Origin: Tupaia tana
Lineage: Eukaryota > Chordata > Mammalia > Scandentia > Tupaiidae
Direction of reading: 5' to 3'
Length of the DNA stretch: 64,000 nt
NCBI GenBank assembly: GCA_026018925.1
Contig: JAKSZU010000003.1
Location: 193,977,256-194,041,255, forward strand
Below the pieces are notes generated by a model that saw only the letters and a list, made by a program, of their open reading frames with translations, was not told where the DNA came from and made no database searches. Below, piece by piece: positions 19,540 through 30,931 of the stretch; the first letter of the stretch is position 1; the number at the start of each line of letters is the position of its first letter. The position numbers and the translations under genes were made by a program.

Positions 19540-21050
19540 CCTTAACCCAATTTACCACCTACTCTTCACTGCATTTTCTCAGAGTTATAGGTATACTGCC
19601 ACCATCTTGGAACACCTAAGCAGGTTTTACACTCAGTTGTGAACTGAGAAGAGATTTTCTTTCCTGAGGACACTAGTAACCCGGGGAAGGAGATTTAGCA
19701 TATTTACTTATATACAGCATCCTTGAGGGTATAACACCCTCAAGCTTTATTTGCTCTCTCTTATTTTGCTCTTTCCTTGTTAGTAGAGGTGTAAAAAGTT
19801 GCCCATGGGCACTATTCTAATATCATAAGAACTGTAGAGGTTTTCCTTAAAATTATGCCCCTTATGTCCTGTCATAGCTACTGAAATGTGATCGTAGAAG
19901 ATTTACTCTTTGGTATCCAAAGCTCTTTGCCCTCTGTGACAATATCAATGCCGTGCAACATGTATTAGGCTTGCAGCAGTAGAGCAGAGGTGGTTCTGGG
20001 CCAGCTCGCAAGAGAGGATGAGAAGACAGCTGAATTTAGTGGCACTAAAGATATGTTCTTTTCTTTTGCCTTTTTATTAATGATAGAGGGGATATGCACA
20101 CCTGCTGCACGAGAGAGAGGCATCCTTGACAGGTTGTCATTCATGTCATCATCTCCTTTCTTCAGCCCTTCAGCAAATCAGGATTTGGGTGTCCCATGCA
20201 TTGTGCCCCATGTGTGTTTTCATGTCAGCTGGGGATCTAAACCTGGTTGGCCATGTGACTCTAAGTACTGCAGTTCCGTATGCACCTGATTGTGCTCCTG
20301 TGCCTAGGCCTAGAGACAATCTTTGTAACTACCTCAGCCAGTTGAAAGGGCACCCAGTGTGAGGTGCTGATTGAGCACTCAGACTTTAACTGCTAGCTTC
20401 CCACATTGCTTTGCTGTTTTTGCCATGGTAGTCATGGTGTCCAGAAGGTCTTGGGAGGGAAACTAAGTGTTCAACGTATGGGACAAAACTATAGGAAACA
20501 ACCTCCTTTGCTTCCTTTCTTGGCTTGACACACCACCTACGTAATACCCATCTATTTGCCAAAGGCTGAGCCAGCCAAGGCCTTTTTTTCCACAGGCCTT
20601 TACAGCTGTCTCACTACAGAGCCAGGCTAAATAAATAATTTCTTTTCATTTCCTGCCTTTCTCCTGAGGACTTGGTACTCTCAATGACATTTTCTTTCTT
20701 TTTTTACAATATCTCCAGAAGGTCATTATGGGAATAGGCTTTGTATTCTTTGGTGACAATTGAGTGATATGGAGGCAAGGGGCAAGAACAGAGCCAAAGC
20801 AGAACCTCAGTCCTTTGCCTTTCAGGCTGCACTATCAGGGAAATAAGGGGGTGGGAGGAGGGATGTTAGTATAGTCAGTAACTAAAATACCAATGAAATA
20901 GTTTAGGATATTTTCTGGATTTAACTTTCGGTTTTTATTTTAACACTTAGGAAAGAGTTATCTGGGGTTCTAGGTATCTTGAATCTTTGAACCCAAGCCC
21001 ACCCATTTTTCTATGTTAGACTTCTTGAGATAAAGACAGACTTAGGAGAA
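19540..21050. other. mostly unique intron
   Basis: Apart from the old SINE at 20076-20315, I see no repeat or exon. Confidence 0.4.
20076..20315 (-). mobile_element. old tRNA-derived SINE (family C)
   Basis: Shares the TTAATGATAG start, the GAGAGAG run and AGCTGGGGATCTAAACC with 9707-9940. Decayed. Confidence 0.5.
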
Positions 21051-21054
21051 TTGA

Positions 21055-21155
21055 CTTTCAGTTTGGATTCTGAGCCCCATCTCTGTTCCCTAATAGCTTT
21101 GTGACTTTCAGGAAGTTAAACTCTAAGTCAGCTATCTCACCTGTAAAATGAGAAT
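21055..21155 (+). mobile_element. MIR SINE relic
   Basis: TTGGATTCTGAGCCCCATCT, TTTGTGACTTTCAGGAAG and CACCTGTAAAATGAGAATGG follow the MIR core and 3' region. Its 3' end runs straight into the GTG minisatellite. Confidence 0.65.
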
Positions 21156-21160
21156 GGCAG

Positions 21161-21575
21161 TTGTAGTGGTGGAGGTGCTGATGGTGGGAACAGTATAGGA
21201 AATGGTGATATTAAGGGTGGTGGTGCTTTGGGATGTGCTGGTGGTGGTGGTGATGGTGATGGTAGTGGTGGAGGTGGTAGTGGTGGTGGTAGTTTGAGGT
21301 GATGGTTTTGAATATAGCAGTTGTGGTTGTGGTGATGGTTGTAGTGGTGGTGTTTTTGGATGTGGTAGTAGTTGTTGGTAGTTCTGGATGTGGTGGTGAT
21401 GGTTGTGGTTCTGGATTTAGTAGTGATGGTGATGGTTCTGGATATGATGGCAGTGGTGGTTGTGGTGGTTCTGTATATGGTGGTGGTGATTCTGGATGTT
21501 GCAGTAGTGGTGCGGGATTATTGTTGGTGGCAATAGCAGGGGTGTTGTAATAATAGAGGCAGTGATGGTGAGAAT
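21161..21575. repeat. imperfect (GTG/GAT)n minisatellite, about 415 bp
   Basis: Strongly biased to GGT, GTG and GAT triplets with longer partly repeated units such as GTTCTGGATGTGGT. The + strand is G/T-rich throughout. A Gly/Asp/Ser-rich open frame at 21299-21550 is a by-product of the repeat. Confidence 0.9.
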
Positions 21576-21825
21576 ATTGATAATGTTAACATTTATTGAG
21601 AGTCAGTCTTCATGCTTTTTTAAAAAAATAATTCTAATGTGACTTAATCCTTACCACCATGTTAAGTTGGTCGCATGGTTATACTCATTTTATGAAAAAA
21701 GAAATTGAGGCTTTATTAATTTTCTCTGGTCACACAGCTAAGAGTGGATCTATTAATAAAATTTAGCAGAAAGACTGCCTGACTATAAATCTGGCACTGT
21801 AGCACTAGAGGTTGTTTCTCTTTTG
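21576..21825 (-). mobile_element. MIRb-type relic
   Basis: AACATTTATTGAGAG, TGACTTAATCCTTACCACC, GAAATTGAGGC, TCACACAGCTAAGAGTGG and the closing GCACTGTAGCACTAGAGG follow an antisense MIR. Confidence 0.65.
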
Positions 21826-22530
21826 TATCTAAGGAAGAGCATATGGTACATGACATGACCCCCTACTGCAATGCATGCATGCTCGTGCACCTCAGAAGAG
21901 GAGGAACTAGAGCAGTCATTTATATTTTCTGGAATTTTTGCACATACATTGACCACATTGCACCTTCACTCTTCACTTTCCATTAACCTAGAAAAGCCAT
22001 GAGTAACCAAGTTTGAGAAATGTTTAATGCTATAATCCATCCATGTATCTGGCCTATCCAATTATTGTCTGTTTATTTTTTTTTTCTTTCTTACAGAATT
22101 TATTTCTCCTTGTTCCTAAATTAAAAATAATAAACTTCTTTATTATTAGCTCTCTGCCATTGCCTGTACTAGTCCTGTGGCATTTACTCTCCTTATATGG
22201 CTAAATGATGAATGTAACTTTTCTCCATGCTTAAAAATAGCAATTTCTTGGTCTCTATCTCTTTTTTCAAAAAATAGGTTAAAAATACAATGTAAATTAA
22301 TGACAACAGAGAGTTAGTTTCAGGGCTGCTCTTTACCTTGTGTCAGCACTACCAAGAAATTTTAAAAGTTATATTTTCTGGTGTTCAAGATGATTAACAG
22401 TAAGAATTATTGATTAAGGAACTTTCTTAAAATAAGTGACCTTCATGGTAGTTTGTCTAATACAAAAATTACAATTTTAACCTCCACACCAAATAGAATT
22501 TATAAATACATTGTTTTAAGTCCAATTCTA

Positions 22531-22709
22531 GGGGCCAGCAGGTGGTGTGGTGGGTAAAGCGCTGGATTCCCACAAGGCCAACCACAGTTTGAATCCTGGA
22601 CCTGGAGGTTTGCTTTCTTACTTTCCTTTTATATCTCACTGTCTCTCTCTAGTCAATGTAAACAAATAATAATGATGATAATCAATGAAGTAAGATAATT
22701 CTTTAAAAA
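22531..22709 (+). mobile_element. short SINE family S, well-dated insertion
   Basis: Starts GGGGCCAGCAGGTGGTGTGG, B box GGTTTGAATCC-like (AGTTTGAATCC), then directly TTGCTTTCTTACTTTC and CTGTCTCTCTCTAGTCAA. Perfect target-site duplication AAGTCCAATTCTA at 22518-22530 and 22710-22722. No C-rich middle block. Confidence 0.92.
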
Positions 22710-23011
22710 AAGTCCAATTCTAAGTCATTCTTCCTTTTGATTATATTCTCTCTAGAGGACATGAATAATAAGAAAAAGATTCTACCTGAAATCAGATGAC
22801 TTTTCATTGACATCTTACAAACATCTTACACAGAATCAGTGTTCAAGTATGTCTAAAACAAATTTGTTTTTGAACAAAGTATTATTTTTCAACTTTTGTA
22901 AGCAAATTATTGATCTTCTTGGAGGAAACCCACTGGCAATATGTTGGTAAATACAATTGTTCTTTAAAGGAACTTCCAACTGTTCCCCTTCAGCAAAGAA
23001 CATTTCTCTTA

Positions 23012-23043
23012 CACACACACACACACACACACACTCACACACA
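23012..23043. repeat. (AC)n microsatellite
   Basis: Uninterrupted AC run with one TC variant near its end. Confidence 0.9.
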
Positions 23044-23099
23044 GGCAGACATTTATTGTTTATCCTCTTCCAAAAATGGAAAAATAAAATCAGGTCCTG

Positions 23100-23158
23100 T
23101 TTACATAGAGTTTAATTCTTAGGGTGCAATGAAAAAAATTCAAAGTTGTAAAGTCAGC
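23100..23158. repeat. local duplication, copy 1
   Basis: AGAGTTTAATTCTTAGGGTG followed by CAATGAAAAAAATTCAAAG and TTGTAAAGTCA is repeated at 24161-24226, about 1.06 kb downstream in the same orientation. Confidence 0.75.
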
Positions 23159-24160
23159 TTTTCTTCTTGTACATGAAATGTTACAGTCTTAACATTGTTT
23201 TTAAAATTGAGCTATTTAGTTGAAATATCTGTGTGCCTGGGACTGAATAGGAAGAGAGGGAGGGAAAAAGAGCAAGGGAGGTGGAGACAGGGTCAGTAAG
23301 AAGGAGAGGGTAGGCAGAGAAAGAGGGAAAAGAGAAGTGAAGCAGACAAAAGGACATAGACCGAGAATATACAGCTCTGATTAGATTTTAGGTATTACTA
23401 AAATGAAGTGAAGACTGGAATTAGTCCAGACTCTTGCTCAAGCAAACAGAAGATAGTATAAAAGTAAGGAAGTAGAAATAGGGTTCACTCAAGCTGCTTC
23501 TTAAAACTAGACAGCAGCTTTGCCCCTGAAGTCAAGTATCTGTGCCTGAGTATGTTTGAGGAGCCAGAAGTAGCTTATGAGTTCCGTTAGGCTTGACCTC
23601 CTAGTCACTGTTACTTGCTTTCAGTAAATACTCTGCAAGCCCCCACATGTGTCCAGTTTCTTGCAAGGTGCTAGGATGATATTGTTGGTTAAGACCTAAC
23701 CCCTCCACACTGAACCTCATCTCCACTCGAGGAGATAGAGGTACAAATGTTTGTTTAGTTGTGTCACAGGGTGACTGGATGTGTAGTCACCCTGAAGTTT
23801 CTCTGTACCTTCCTTAGCATCATTCTCTCCCCAGTGCCTCCTGATGGAGCTCTTGCTACTGGTATTGAGGCTGAGAATGATAATGAGCTGTCAGGTCCAT
23901 GTTGGCCACTGCTGGTAGCAGTAACCCACATGCATACTTGTTTTTTCCTAGTAGAGGACTACACACTCTCACTCTCTACCTGTCGGTATCCCAGATGGCT
24001 CTTGTCATAGCTTAGCTGCTTTCTGTGATGGACGCCACAAGAGTAGAGATTGGGAGCAATTAAAATCTGATTCATTTTCGCAGCAGTAATGAACTCAGGA
24101 ATGTGAAGTAGGGAAAAACTACTGAGTTTTGTGACTCCATGTATTTACTATATATATATA

Positions 24161-24226
24161 TTTACCTAGAGTTTAATTCTTAGGGTGCAATTAGAAAAAA
24201 AAACCCCTCAAAATTGTAAAGTCACT
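24161..24226. repeat. local duplication, copy 2
   Basis: Partner of 23100-23158, with a longer A run and a small CCCCTC insertion. A (TG)n tract follows at once (24226-24262). Confidence 0.75.
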
Positions 24227-24482
24227 GTGTGTGTTTGTGTGTGTGTGTGTGTATGTGTGTGCATTTTTTCTTTTTCTAGTCAAGCCATTAGTGTGTCTGA
24301 CTTTAACAATCTTTGTTTTAAATGTGTTGCTTCCAAACTTGGACATTGAAGAAGAGTGAATGTAGGTCTTCGTTGTGGACTTGAATGACAGTTGTGAGGG
24401 GTCAAGGGCATAGATCTTTCCTGTGGATGGGCTTTATGACAGTTGTTACAGACACCTGGAGATACCTTCTGCAGCTAAAATA

Positions 24483-24578
24483 GTGATTAAGAGAACTGGC
24501 TTTGGGGCTAGGCTACCTTGGGTTTAAATTGTCATTCTATCTCATAAAGTGAATTAATTAATACAACTTAAACTTTCT
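24483..24578 (+). mobile_element. MIR relic, left part, split by a SINE
   Basis: AGAGAACTGGCTTTGGGGCT, GGGTTTAAATTGTCATTC and CTCATAAAGTGAATTAATT fit the MIR head and core. The rest continues after the family A SINE at 24849. Confidence 0.65.
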
Positions 24579-24848
24579 TTTTTTTTTTTTTTTTGGAGAG
24601 GTTTTCGCTATAGGACGCGTGCGCTCACCAGACAGACACAGAGAGAGACAGAGAGACAGAAAGCGAGAAATCACCCCCAGGGGGGATGGTCACGCCGCAA
24701 TCCCTTCTCCTCCATTCTCCTCTCGGGATCTTGGGCACGCATGCACACGCGCCCGGAGTGAGTTTTAAGCCACCGAGTCCGGGACGCGAACCACGATCGA
24801 CTACGTGGGAGTCCAGCGACATAGCCATTATGCTAACTGCTGGTTCCC
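24579..24848 (-). mobile_element. long SINE family A, young full-length copy
   Basis: Reverse copy with a 19-T run, CGCTATAGGACGCGTGCG, an intact C-rich block and AACTGCTGGTTCCC. Perfect 17-bp target-site duplication TACAACTTAAACTTTCT at 24562-24578 and 24849-24865. Dense in CpG. Confidence 0.96.
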
Positions 24849-24865
24849 TACAACTTAAACTTTCT

Positions 24866-24990
24866 GTATTTCAGTTTTGTTTTCCACAGCATGAAGATGA
24901 CAGTACCTGTTTCAAAGCATTAAATTTATCTAGCCAGTTCCTACCTTATAATAAACATTTAGTAAAGGTTAGTTATTATTGTTGCCTTTA
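24866..24990 (+). mobile_element. MIR relic, right part
   Basis: TCAGTTTTGTTTTCCACAGC, ATGAAGATGACAGTACCTG and TTATAATAAACATTTAGTAA continue the MIR order from 24578. Confidence 0.6.
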
Positions 24991-25071
24991 ATTACTTTTT
25001 AGACAGGTGTTTACAGAAGTCTAATATCTAGGCAATGTGGTGGTATTGTAAAAATCAAGGCCTAGCCCCAT

Positions 25072-25077
25072 TAAAAA

Positions 25078-25123
<46 letters not shown>
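25072..25123. repeat. A-run and (TA)n microsatellite
   Basis: An A run followed by about 18 TA units. Confidence 0.95.
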
Positions 25124-25124
<1 letters not shown>

Positions 25125-25232
25125 AATACATTTTCATTTATAGGCTTATTAGCAATTGGGTACAGGGTGCTTCTTCTATCTTCCTTTTCTTAAACACACA
25201 GACACATTGTTGAGTTTGGTGAATTCTGTGCA

Positions 25233-25267
<35 letters not shown>
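25233..25267. repeat. (TG)n microsatellite
   Basis: Uninterrupted TG run of about 35 bp after ATGTATG. Confidence 0.95.
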
Positions 25268-25499
25268 AAGTGCCTATGTTTAGCGTGGGAGTACTCATGA
25301 CATAGAATTGTCTTATCCTAGCTTTATAAAAATGGCTGCTGCAGAGCATAATCAAAATTCTATTAAGATATTACCCAGAGTTTACCCCATCAACACAGTC
25401 ACCATTTTGGTAGAGGAAGGGAGGAAAGCAAAGTCAAATGTGAAGACCAGGGAACTAGGGGTAATGGAGAGCAGGAGAGGGGTCAGAGATAAGCCTTTT

Positions 25500-25780
25500 C
25501 CTTTACATAACGCTTCGGTATTTACAGAGTTCCTACAACTTTATTTCATCTTCACACCAACCCTTTGAAGCATTTGGACATCTATTTTAGGGCAGTAGGA
25601 GTGCCACAGTGATTAATGCCTAGTAGGCGCTCCACAAATGGTTTTTGAATAGATCGCAGGGAAAAAGAAGGAAGGAACAAAAGCTTTACACATGGGAAAA
25701 CTCCAGTTCAACTAATTAAATGAGTTATTCTAAACGGCAGAAGCAAAACTGGAAACCAAGTATTGTTGATACCCCATCTG
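25500..25780. mobile_element. MIR/L2 relic mosaic
   Basis: TTATTTCATCTTCACACCAA and CAGAAGCAAAACTGGAAACC look like antisense MIR. CTAGTAGGCGCTCCACAAAT between them looks like an L2 tail. Boundaries unclear. Confidence 0.4.
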
Positions 25781-26354
25781 GTGACCTTGGTGGCACACAA
25801 GGTAGTGCTGGTGTTGGATTCAGGACTTAATCTTTGCCTCTTTCATATGTTATGAGCAAGCCAAACTTAGGACAAGATGCCTTACCTTGGTACCTACTTT
25901 CAGCTCTCTTAGAGCTTTCATGATGTTTATTTCTCTCATGGTCCTTTAAAAGTGTATTTCAACAAGATTTCACCTGGAATAAATTGTCTGAAGGTGGAAA
26001 CAGTGTTGCATTTTGATTACCTGTGCTCTGCATCTTCCTGTCTCAGATGGATGTCCCTGCTGATATAAATACACCTTGGAAGTTTTTATTAGATACACAG
26101 AATTGTTCAGAGTTAACTTTGGAGGAGAGGTAATGATGGAAAGAATAGAAATAACAACGTACTGTATTGAAGAAGTGGAATGTCCACTTCCATTGTGACT
26201 ATTATGAAATAAAATTTCTTACTCTCATCCTACAATGAACAAATCTGTGGACCTGGGGGATTCCTTTCCCTTCAGCCATAAGGCTATCTTAAAAGAAAAC
26301 AATGACATAAGCAACTGGCCATGTATCCTTATCACACCTGAAATGCTACTTGTA

Positions 26355-26607
26355 TTATTATTATTATTTTTGCCTAAGGCACATGTACTTTCTGGAGAGA
26401 GAAAAAGAGAGAAAGAGGGAAAGGGAAAGTGAAAAATCATCCCCTCCCCCCAGGTATGGCCATGCCATAATCCCTTCTCCAGTCTGCTTTCATGATTTTG
26501 GGCACATATGCACATGTGTCTGGCATGTTTTTCAAGCCTCTGAGTCCAGGACTCAAACAGCACAGTTGGCCATGTGGATCCAGCCACCTTAACCACCATG
26601 CCAGGGT
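26355..26607 (-). mobile_element. long SINE family A, diverged
   Basis: Reverse copy: GCCTAAGGCACATGTAC, a GA-rich block, CCATGCCATAATCCCTTC, GAGTCCAGGACTCAAAC and ACCACCATGCCAGGGTG. The head end is worn. Confidence 0.8.
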
Positions 26608-27530
26608 GTTGTTTGTATTATCTTAATATATCTTCATTTACCACCAATTCTGATTCTTATAACCATCTATGTTTTTATCAATTAGTTCAGCAAAAAATGT
26701 ATTAACTTCTTAATGGTGTCTTGTTTCATGCCAAATCTAGAGACATGAAGATTATGATAGTTCCTTTTGCCCCTAGCTTAAAATTTAATGGAAAAAGAAA
26801 AGTAATTATAATGTAAAGTGGTATAATCATGACAGTAGAGATATATGCAAGGTGCCATGGGAATTCAGTAACTCTGGTCCAAATTATTACTGGCTTAATT
26901 TCTTTATTTTTCCCTTTTACAGCTATTTAAATTTTTATTCGTTTTTTTAAAATGACCCCAGGGCAAATTTGTTATAAAGGATTAAATGCTCTTGGTGATT
27001 GTGAAAAAAATGTGGAAATCTCATCTGATCTGAAAATGATAATAATTTTTTCATAATTATGACGATCCTGGATAGTCACAGCATGTCACCTCATTCCTTG
27101 CTAGAAAATAGTATCAAAATAAACATGAGCCAGTCTAAATTTGTATAGGTGTTAGGTAAATAGAGATATCAAACTTGTTTCTAAGTAAAATGAAATCTTC
27201 ATACAAGAAGTTTCAGTTTGTTAAAATCCAGCCTCTCCTTGAATGTATTGCTATGATAAAATCAGTAAACATATTTCTCTGAATTCAAATACACATTCTA
27301 ATTCAGTTCATGCATCTAACCCAGTAGATAAGTCTGTGTCTGGAAGAAAAATAAAGGCACTTTACAGGTACAATTTTCTTTTTCTTTCCTTTTTTTTTTT
27401 TTCTTTTTGTTGTTACTATTACATTGTCTTAAAGACATTAATTTTATTTTCCTTTTAAATTCTTCAGTCGAGCAAATCCTAACATTTGTTTTGGAAGCCA
27501 ACTAAATTTGGTCATAGAAGGAATTTTTTA
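26608..27530. other. AT-rich unique stretch
   Basis: No repeat named with confidence. Around 26740-26880 an order like TTAAAATTTAATGG, GTAATTATAATG and AAGGTGCCATGGGAATTCAG may be an ancient LINE-type repeat. Confidence 0.35.
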
Positions 27531-27546
27531 AAAGAGTTATTTATTT

Positions 27547-27815
27547 GGGACCAGCAGTTAGCGTAATGGCTATGTCGCTGGACTTCCACGTAGTCGACTG
27601 CGGTTCAAGTCCCGGACCCAGTGGCTTAAACTCACTCCGGGCGCGTTTGCGTGCATGCCCAAGATCCCGAGAGAAGAATGGAGGAGAAGGGATTGCGGCG
27701 TGGCCATCCCCCCTGGGGGGGTTTTTCTCGCTTTCTGTCTCTCTGTCTCTCTCAGTCTGTCAGGCGAGCGCACGCTCCCTATAGTAAAAACCTCCCCCCC
27801 CCCAAAAAAAAAAAA
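27547..27815 (+). mobile_element. long SINE family A, young, near-consensus
   Basis: GGGACCAGCAGTTAGCGTAA head, near-perfect B box GGTTCAAGTCC, GGGCGCGTTTGCGTG, GAGGAGAAGGGATTGCGGCG and CGCACGCTCCCTATAGTAAA. GAGTTATTTATTT before and AAGTTATTTATTT after are the target-site duplication. It inserted at the TTTA-rich edge of an older SINE. Confidence 0.95.
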
Positions 27816-27816
27816 A

Positions 27817-28047
27817 GTTATTTATTTATTTATTTACTTATTTATTTCCATGATAGAAAGAAGAGAAAAAGAGATTCAGGTACCCCCTAATAGACTCTTC
27901 ATGCTGCAATCCATCCCCAGCCTCAGACGGCCTGTATCATAAGTAGGCATGCGCACACCCAGCCTTCTCAGGGAGGTCCCACCATGTGAACCCAGGATGT
28001 TTCTCATGTGAATCCAGTTGCTTTACCAATGCCACTTCCTGGCCCCT
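27817..28047 (-). mobile_element. older tRNA-derived SINE (family B)
   Basis: Reverse copy: (TTTA)n, an AGAAAGAAGAGAAAAAGAG run, CATGCTGCAATCCATC, CCAGCCTCAGACGG, GTGAACCCAGGATG and ACTTCCTGGCCCC. Same layout as 30932, 45365 and 58790. Confidence 0.7.
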
Positions 28048-28204
28048 AAATGAACATTAAGAAAATATATCTTGATGATGACTTTCTTACAGTAGTCTAT
28101 AATTTCCAATTATGTCTCATGGGCCAACTTTTCCAAAGCCTTGCACTTCGTTGGTATTAAAATCTGTCATATTGTGCTTGCTGTGTAGCACATCTGTACT
28201 GGTG

Positions 28205-28450
28205 ACATGCAAGGTAGTGGTGGCGGCACACAAGCTCAAGAGAAGCCAGATCCCGTGTGGCAACTGAGGTTCATATCCTCACCCCGGTCTGCCTGAAACA
28301 TACCGGGCACTTGTGTGAATGCACAAGATACATGGACTGGAGGACTGGAGAAAGGCATTGCAACATGACAGTCTTGAGAGTGCATACATCTGTTTCTCTT
28401 TCTCATATGTGCTCTATCATAAATAAAGAAAAAAAAGACAATAAAGAAAT
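28205..28450 (+). mobile_element. tRNA-derived SINE, diverged
   Basis: GAGGTTCATATCCTC as B box, CGGGCACTTGTGTGAATGCA, GGACTGGAGAAAGGCATTG, then a TCTCTTTCTC run and CTCTATCATAAATAAAG tail. Related to families A and B; the head is worn. Confidence 0.6.
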
Positions 28451-28885
28451 CAAGAAAAAATGTAAAATCTGACATATTGAAGGTAGTGACAAGACTAGGA
28501 GTTAGGAAAGCTCTCAGTGTATTCTTTAAACAGCAGTCAGATGTCAAAAACCTAAGAACATCTAAAATGTTGATTTATAGATACCTCCTTATGTTATCCC
28601 TGAGAGAAAAGTTGGTAAATTAAAATTTTTAATTTTTGGTCTTTTTCTTTTTTTTTTTTTTTTTCTGGTGGGTAAAGTTAATGATTAGGATAAAGCTAAG
28701 TTTTGAGACTTTATGCCCTGTCAGTATGCTCTTGAGAAATAAAAGAAAGGAAGAATAAATTTTAGGACAGACAAAATGCAAAAGAAAGCAACTCTTTGGG
28801 AATCAGGAGTGCCCAGACCCAACAAGTCTCCTTAGACTGCTGGTCTGATTTGTCTACCACCAACCAGCCCAGCCCAGTAGCTTTT

Positions 28886-28917
28886 TATTTTATTTTACTT
28901 TATTTTATTTTATTTTA
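28886..28917. repeat. (TTTTA)n microsatellite
   Basis: About six imperfect TTTTA units. Confidence 0.85.
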
Positions 28918-29791
28918 GTAATTTCATTTTTCTGAACTTTGCTTTTCTTGATAATGAATGATTTATGTTTTTTTTTTATCTCAAAAATGTCTTCTGTACT
29001 GAGAGAAAGCATAAAAATTATGACAGATGATGTAATACTACTCAGTGTAAGATTTACGGTTAAGTGTGAGGAAACTTGATTTGTATTTCCTTTTGTTTTT
29101 AAAATTACTCCCTGTCTTAAATTTTTGTAGTTATTTATAAAAAAAAGAAACATATTGGAAGACAACAAATAATACAAAAGCCAAATAGGAGAAGCTTAAA
29201 TCCTTTTTTTAGTGAGTCTTGATAAACTCACTAAAACTTGATATGAACATGCAAAGTATTGTATGTTCAGTGAATTGATCTATTAAATTAGTTACAATGT
29301 CTTATATAAATTGACATTCTTGTCACAATGTGTTTAGAATAACCTTATAATTTACTGTCCAAATTGGAGCACCTTTGGAAGTGAACAGGGACACTCAACC
29401 ATTCATAATGGTTGAGCATAATAATTAGGAAATGAGGCATACTCACACAATTTTGACAACTGTCTATGTGTTGCTGTCTCAGGAAAATAGAGGAATTGCT
29501 TTTCTATTGAAGCCACTTGTAGTAAGAGAACCATAGTCACCAGAAATTTGTGACACATATTTCTGTCTGCTTGCTTTAGTTACCCACATCTTAACCCTTT
29601 CTTTCTTGTTAAATGAAACTATACAAAAATCAGCCTAATGCAACTTGGCTGACGAACATGTCTGCTGGAATGGAGACAGATATGGGAAATTAATTGGATT
29701 AGAGGCAATGGGAGAAGAAATCCATTATGTCTAAACCACAACTCTAAAGACTTGCTAGTCAGACCACATTGGCAGTTTTCATTTCCATATA

Positions 29792-29870
29792 TTGAGTTGT
29801 CGGAAAAGTCATGACATATTTTCCCATAGAAAAACAGAAAACATATGCCATGGCTTTTCCGACAGCCCAA
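29792..29870. mobile_element. palindromic mariner-like MITE, best-preserved copy
   Basis: 79 bp between TA dinucleotides. Left end TTGAGTTGTCGGAAAAGTCA, right end GGCTTTTCCGACAGCCCAA. These are inverted repeats of about 25 bp, which supports a Tc1/mariner-type MITE with TA target duplication. Confidence 0.88.
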
Positions 29871-29874
29871 TAGA

Positions 29875-30930
29875 TTAGAATGATTGATTTTTCTTCTGTA
29901 TCTTCAGGGAAATTGTAGAGTTGCTATTGATGCAGATCTGTGGGATTGCAAGTATATATAGCACTATCTATGTAGCACTCAAAAATGTTACCAGTTCTTT
30001 CTTTTCTTTTTCTTTCCTTTTTTTTTTTTAAAAAAAAATAAGAGAATCTCTGAAGCCTGTTTTAGCTCTAAAAGGCAATTATTCAACAGCATAACAACAA
30101 CTCAGACCTCTTAGCCTTGTCTTACCTTACCTTGCTCTTAGACTGGGCTGTCCAAGCCTAGGGAAATGCTTGGTGCATTTCTAAGCTACCAAGGCTCTTA
30201 TCTATCCTCATCTGCCTTCTTCATGCATCCCATAGGTACTCCTTAGATCTCTTTTCTTAAATACCCTCTCGTTCTCTTTTATAGCAAATATCTGAGCTAT
30301 GTTCTCTGTTCTCTCTGGTGTCCAAATGATTCAAATCTGTCTACATCCCTTCTTTCCCAGCACTGTTTTCTCTAATTGATTCCTATTGCCTTATTTTAAA
30401 CACACATCATTGTCTTCATTTCTTTAACTCAAAGTATTTTGGGGGGATACATCTGTGTAGGATTAAAAAGAACAATATTGATCTTCAGGCATAAGCCGAC
30501 TCAAGACCAATCAAATTATCTTTACATTTTCCATAATAAATACATTTACTCTTCATAAAGGTATTACAAAGTAAGCTTATTTATTGATTTTAAAAAGAAA
30601 TATTGCAAAAGTATGTGTAATGAGTACATCTCTAAAACAAGTCTTCATTAAAACAGTTCCTCATAAGTGTGGATGGAATAGAAAAATAATTAGAGAATTA
30701 CATATTTTATCAGCTCAGTGATAGGTGATAGATAAGTCAAGACAGACAATATAGAATTTAGTACAAAAAATAATCATACAAGCCTAGAATTAGAATTATT
30801 TGATCTAAAAATATTCTTAAGTAAATTATCTGAGTTTTGATGTTATTTGGCAGAATATTCAGGTAACACTGTGCAATGGACTCAGTGTGCTAGGCAAAAA
30901 TGAGATACATATTACATTGAAACACACCTT
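29875..30930. other. unique or unassigned intron
   Basis: A pyrimidine-rich stretch at 30160-30400 may be old LINE sequence. Nothing else recognised. Confidence 0.35.
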
Positions 30931-30931
30931 G

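Noticed and set aside
21299-21550. Gly/Asp/Ser/Val-rich open frame
   Set aside because: By-product of the GTG/GAT minisatellite.
27547-27625. tRNA gene
   Set aside because: The A and B boxes belong to the SINE head. No complete cloverleaf or anticodon arm is seen.
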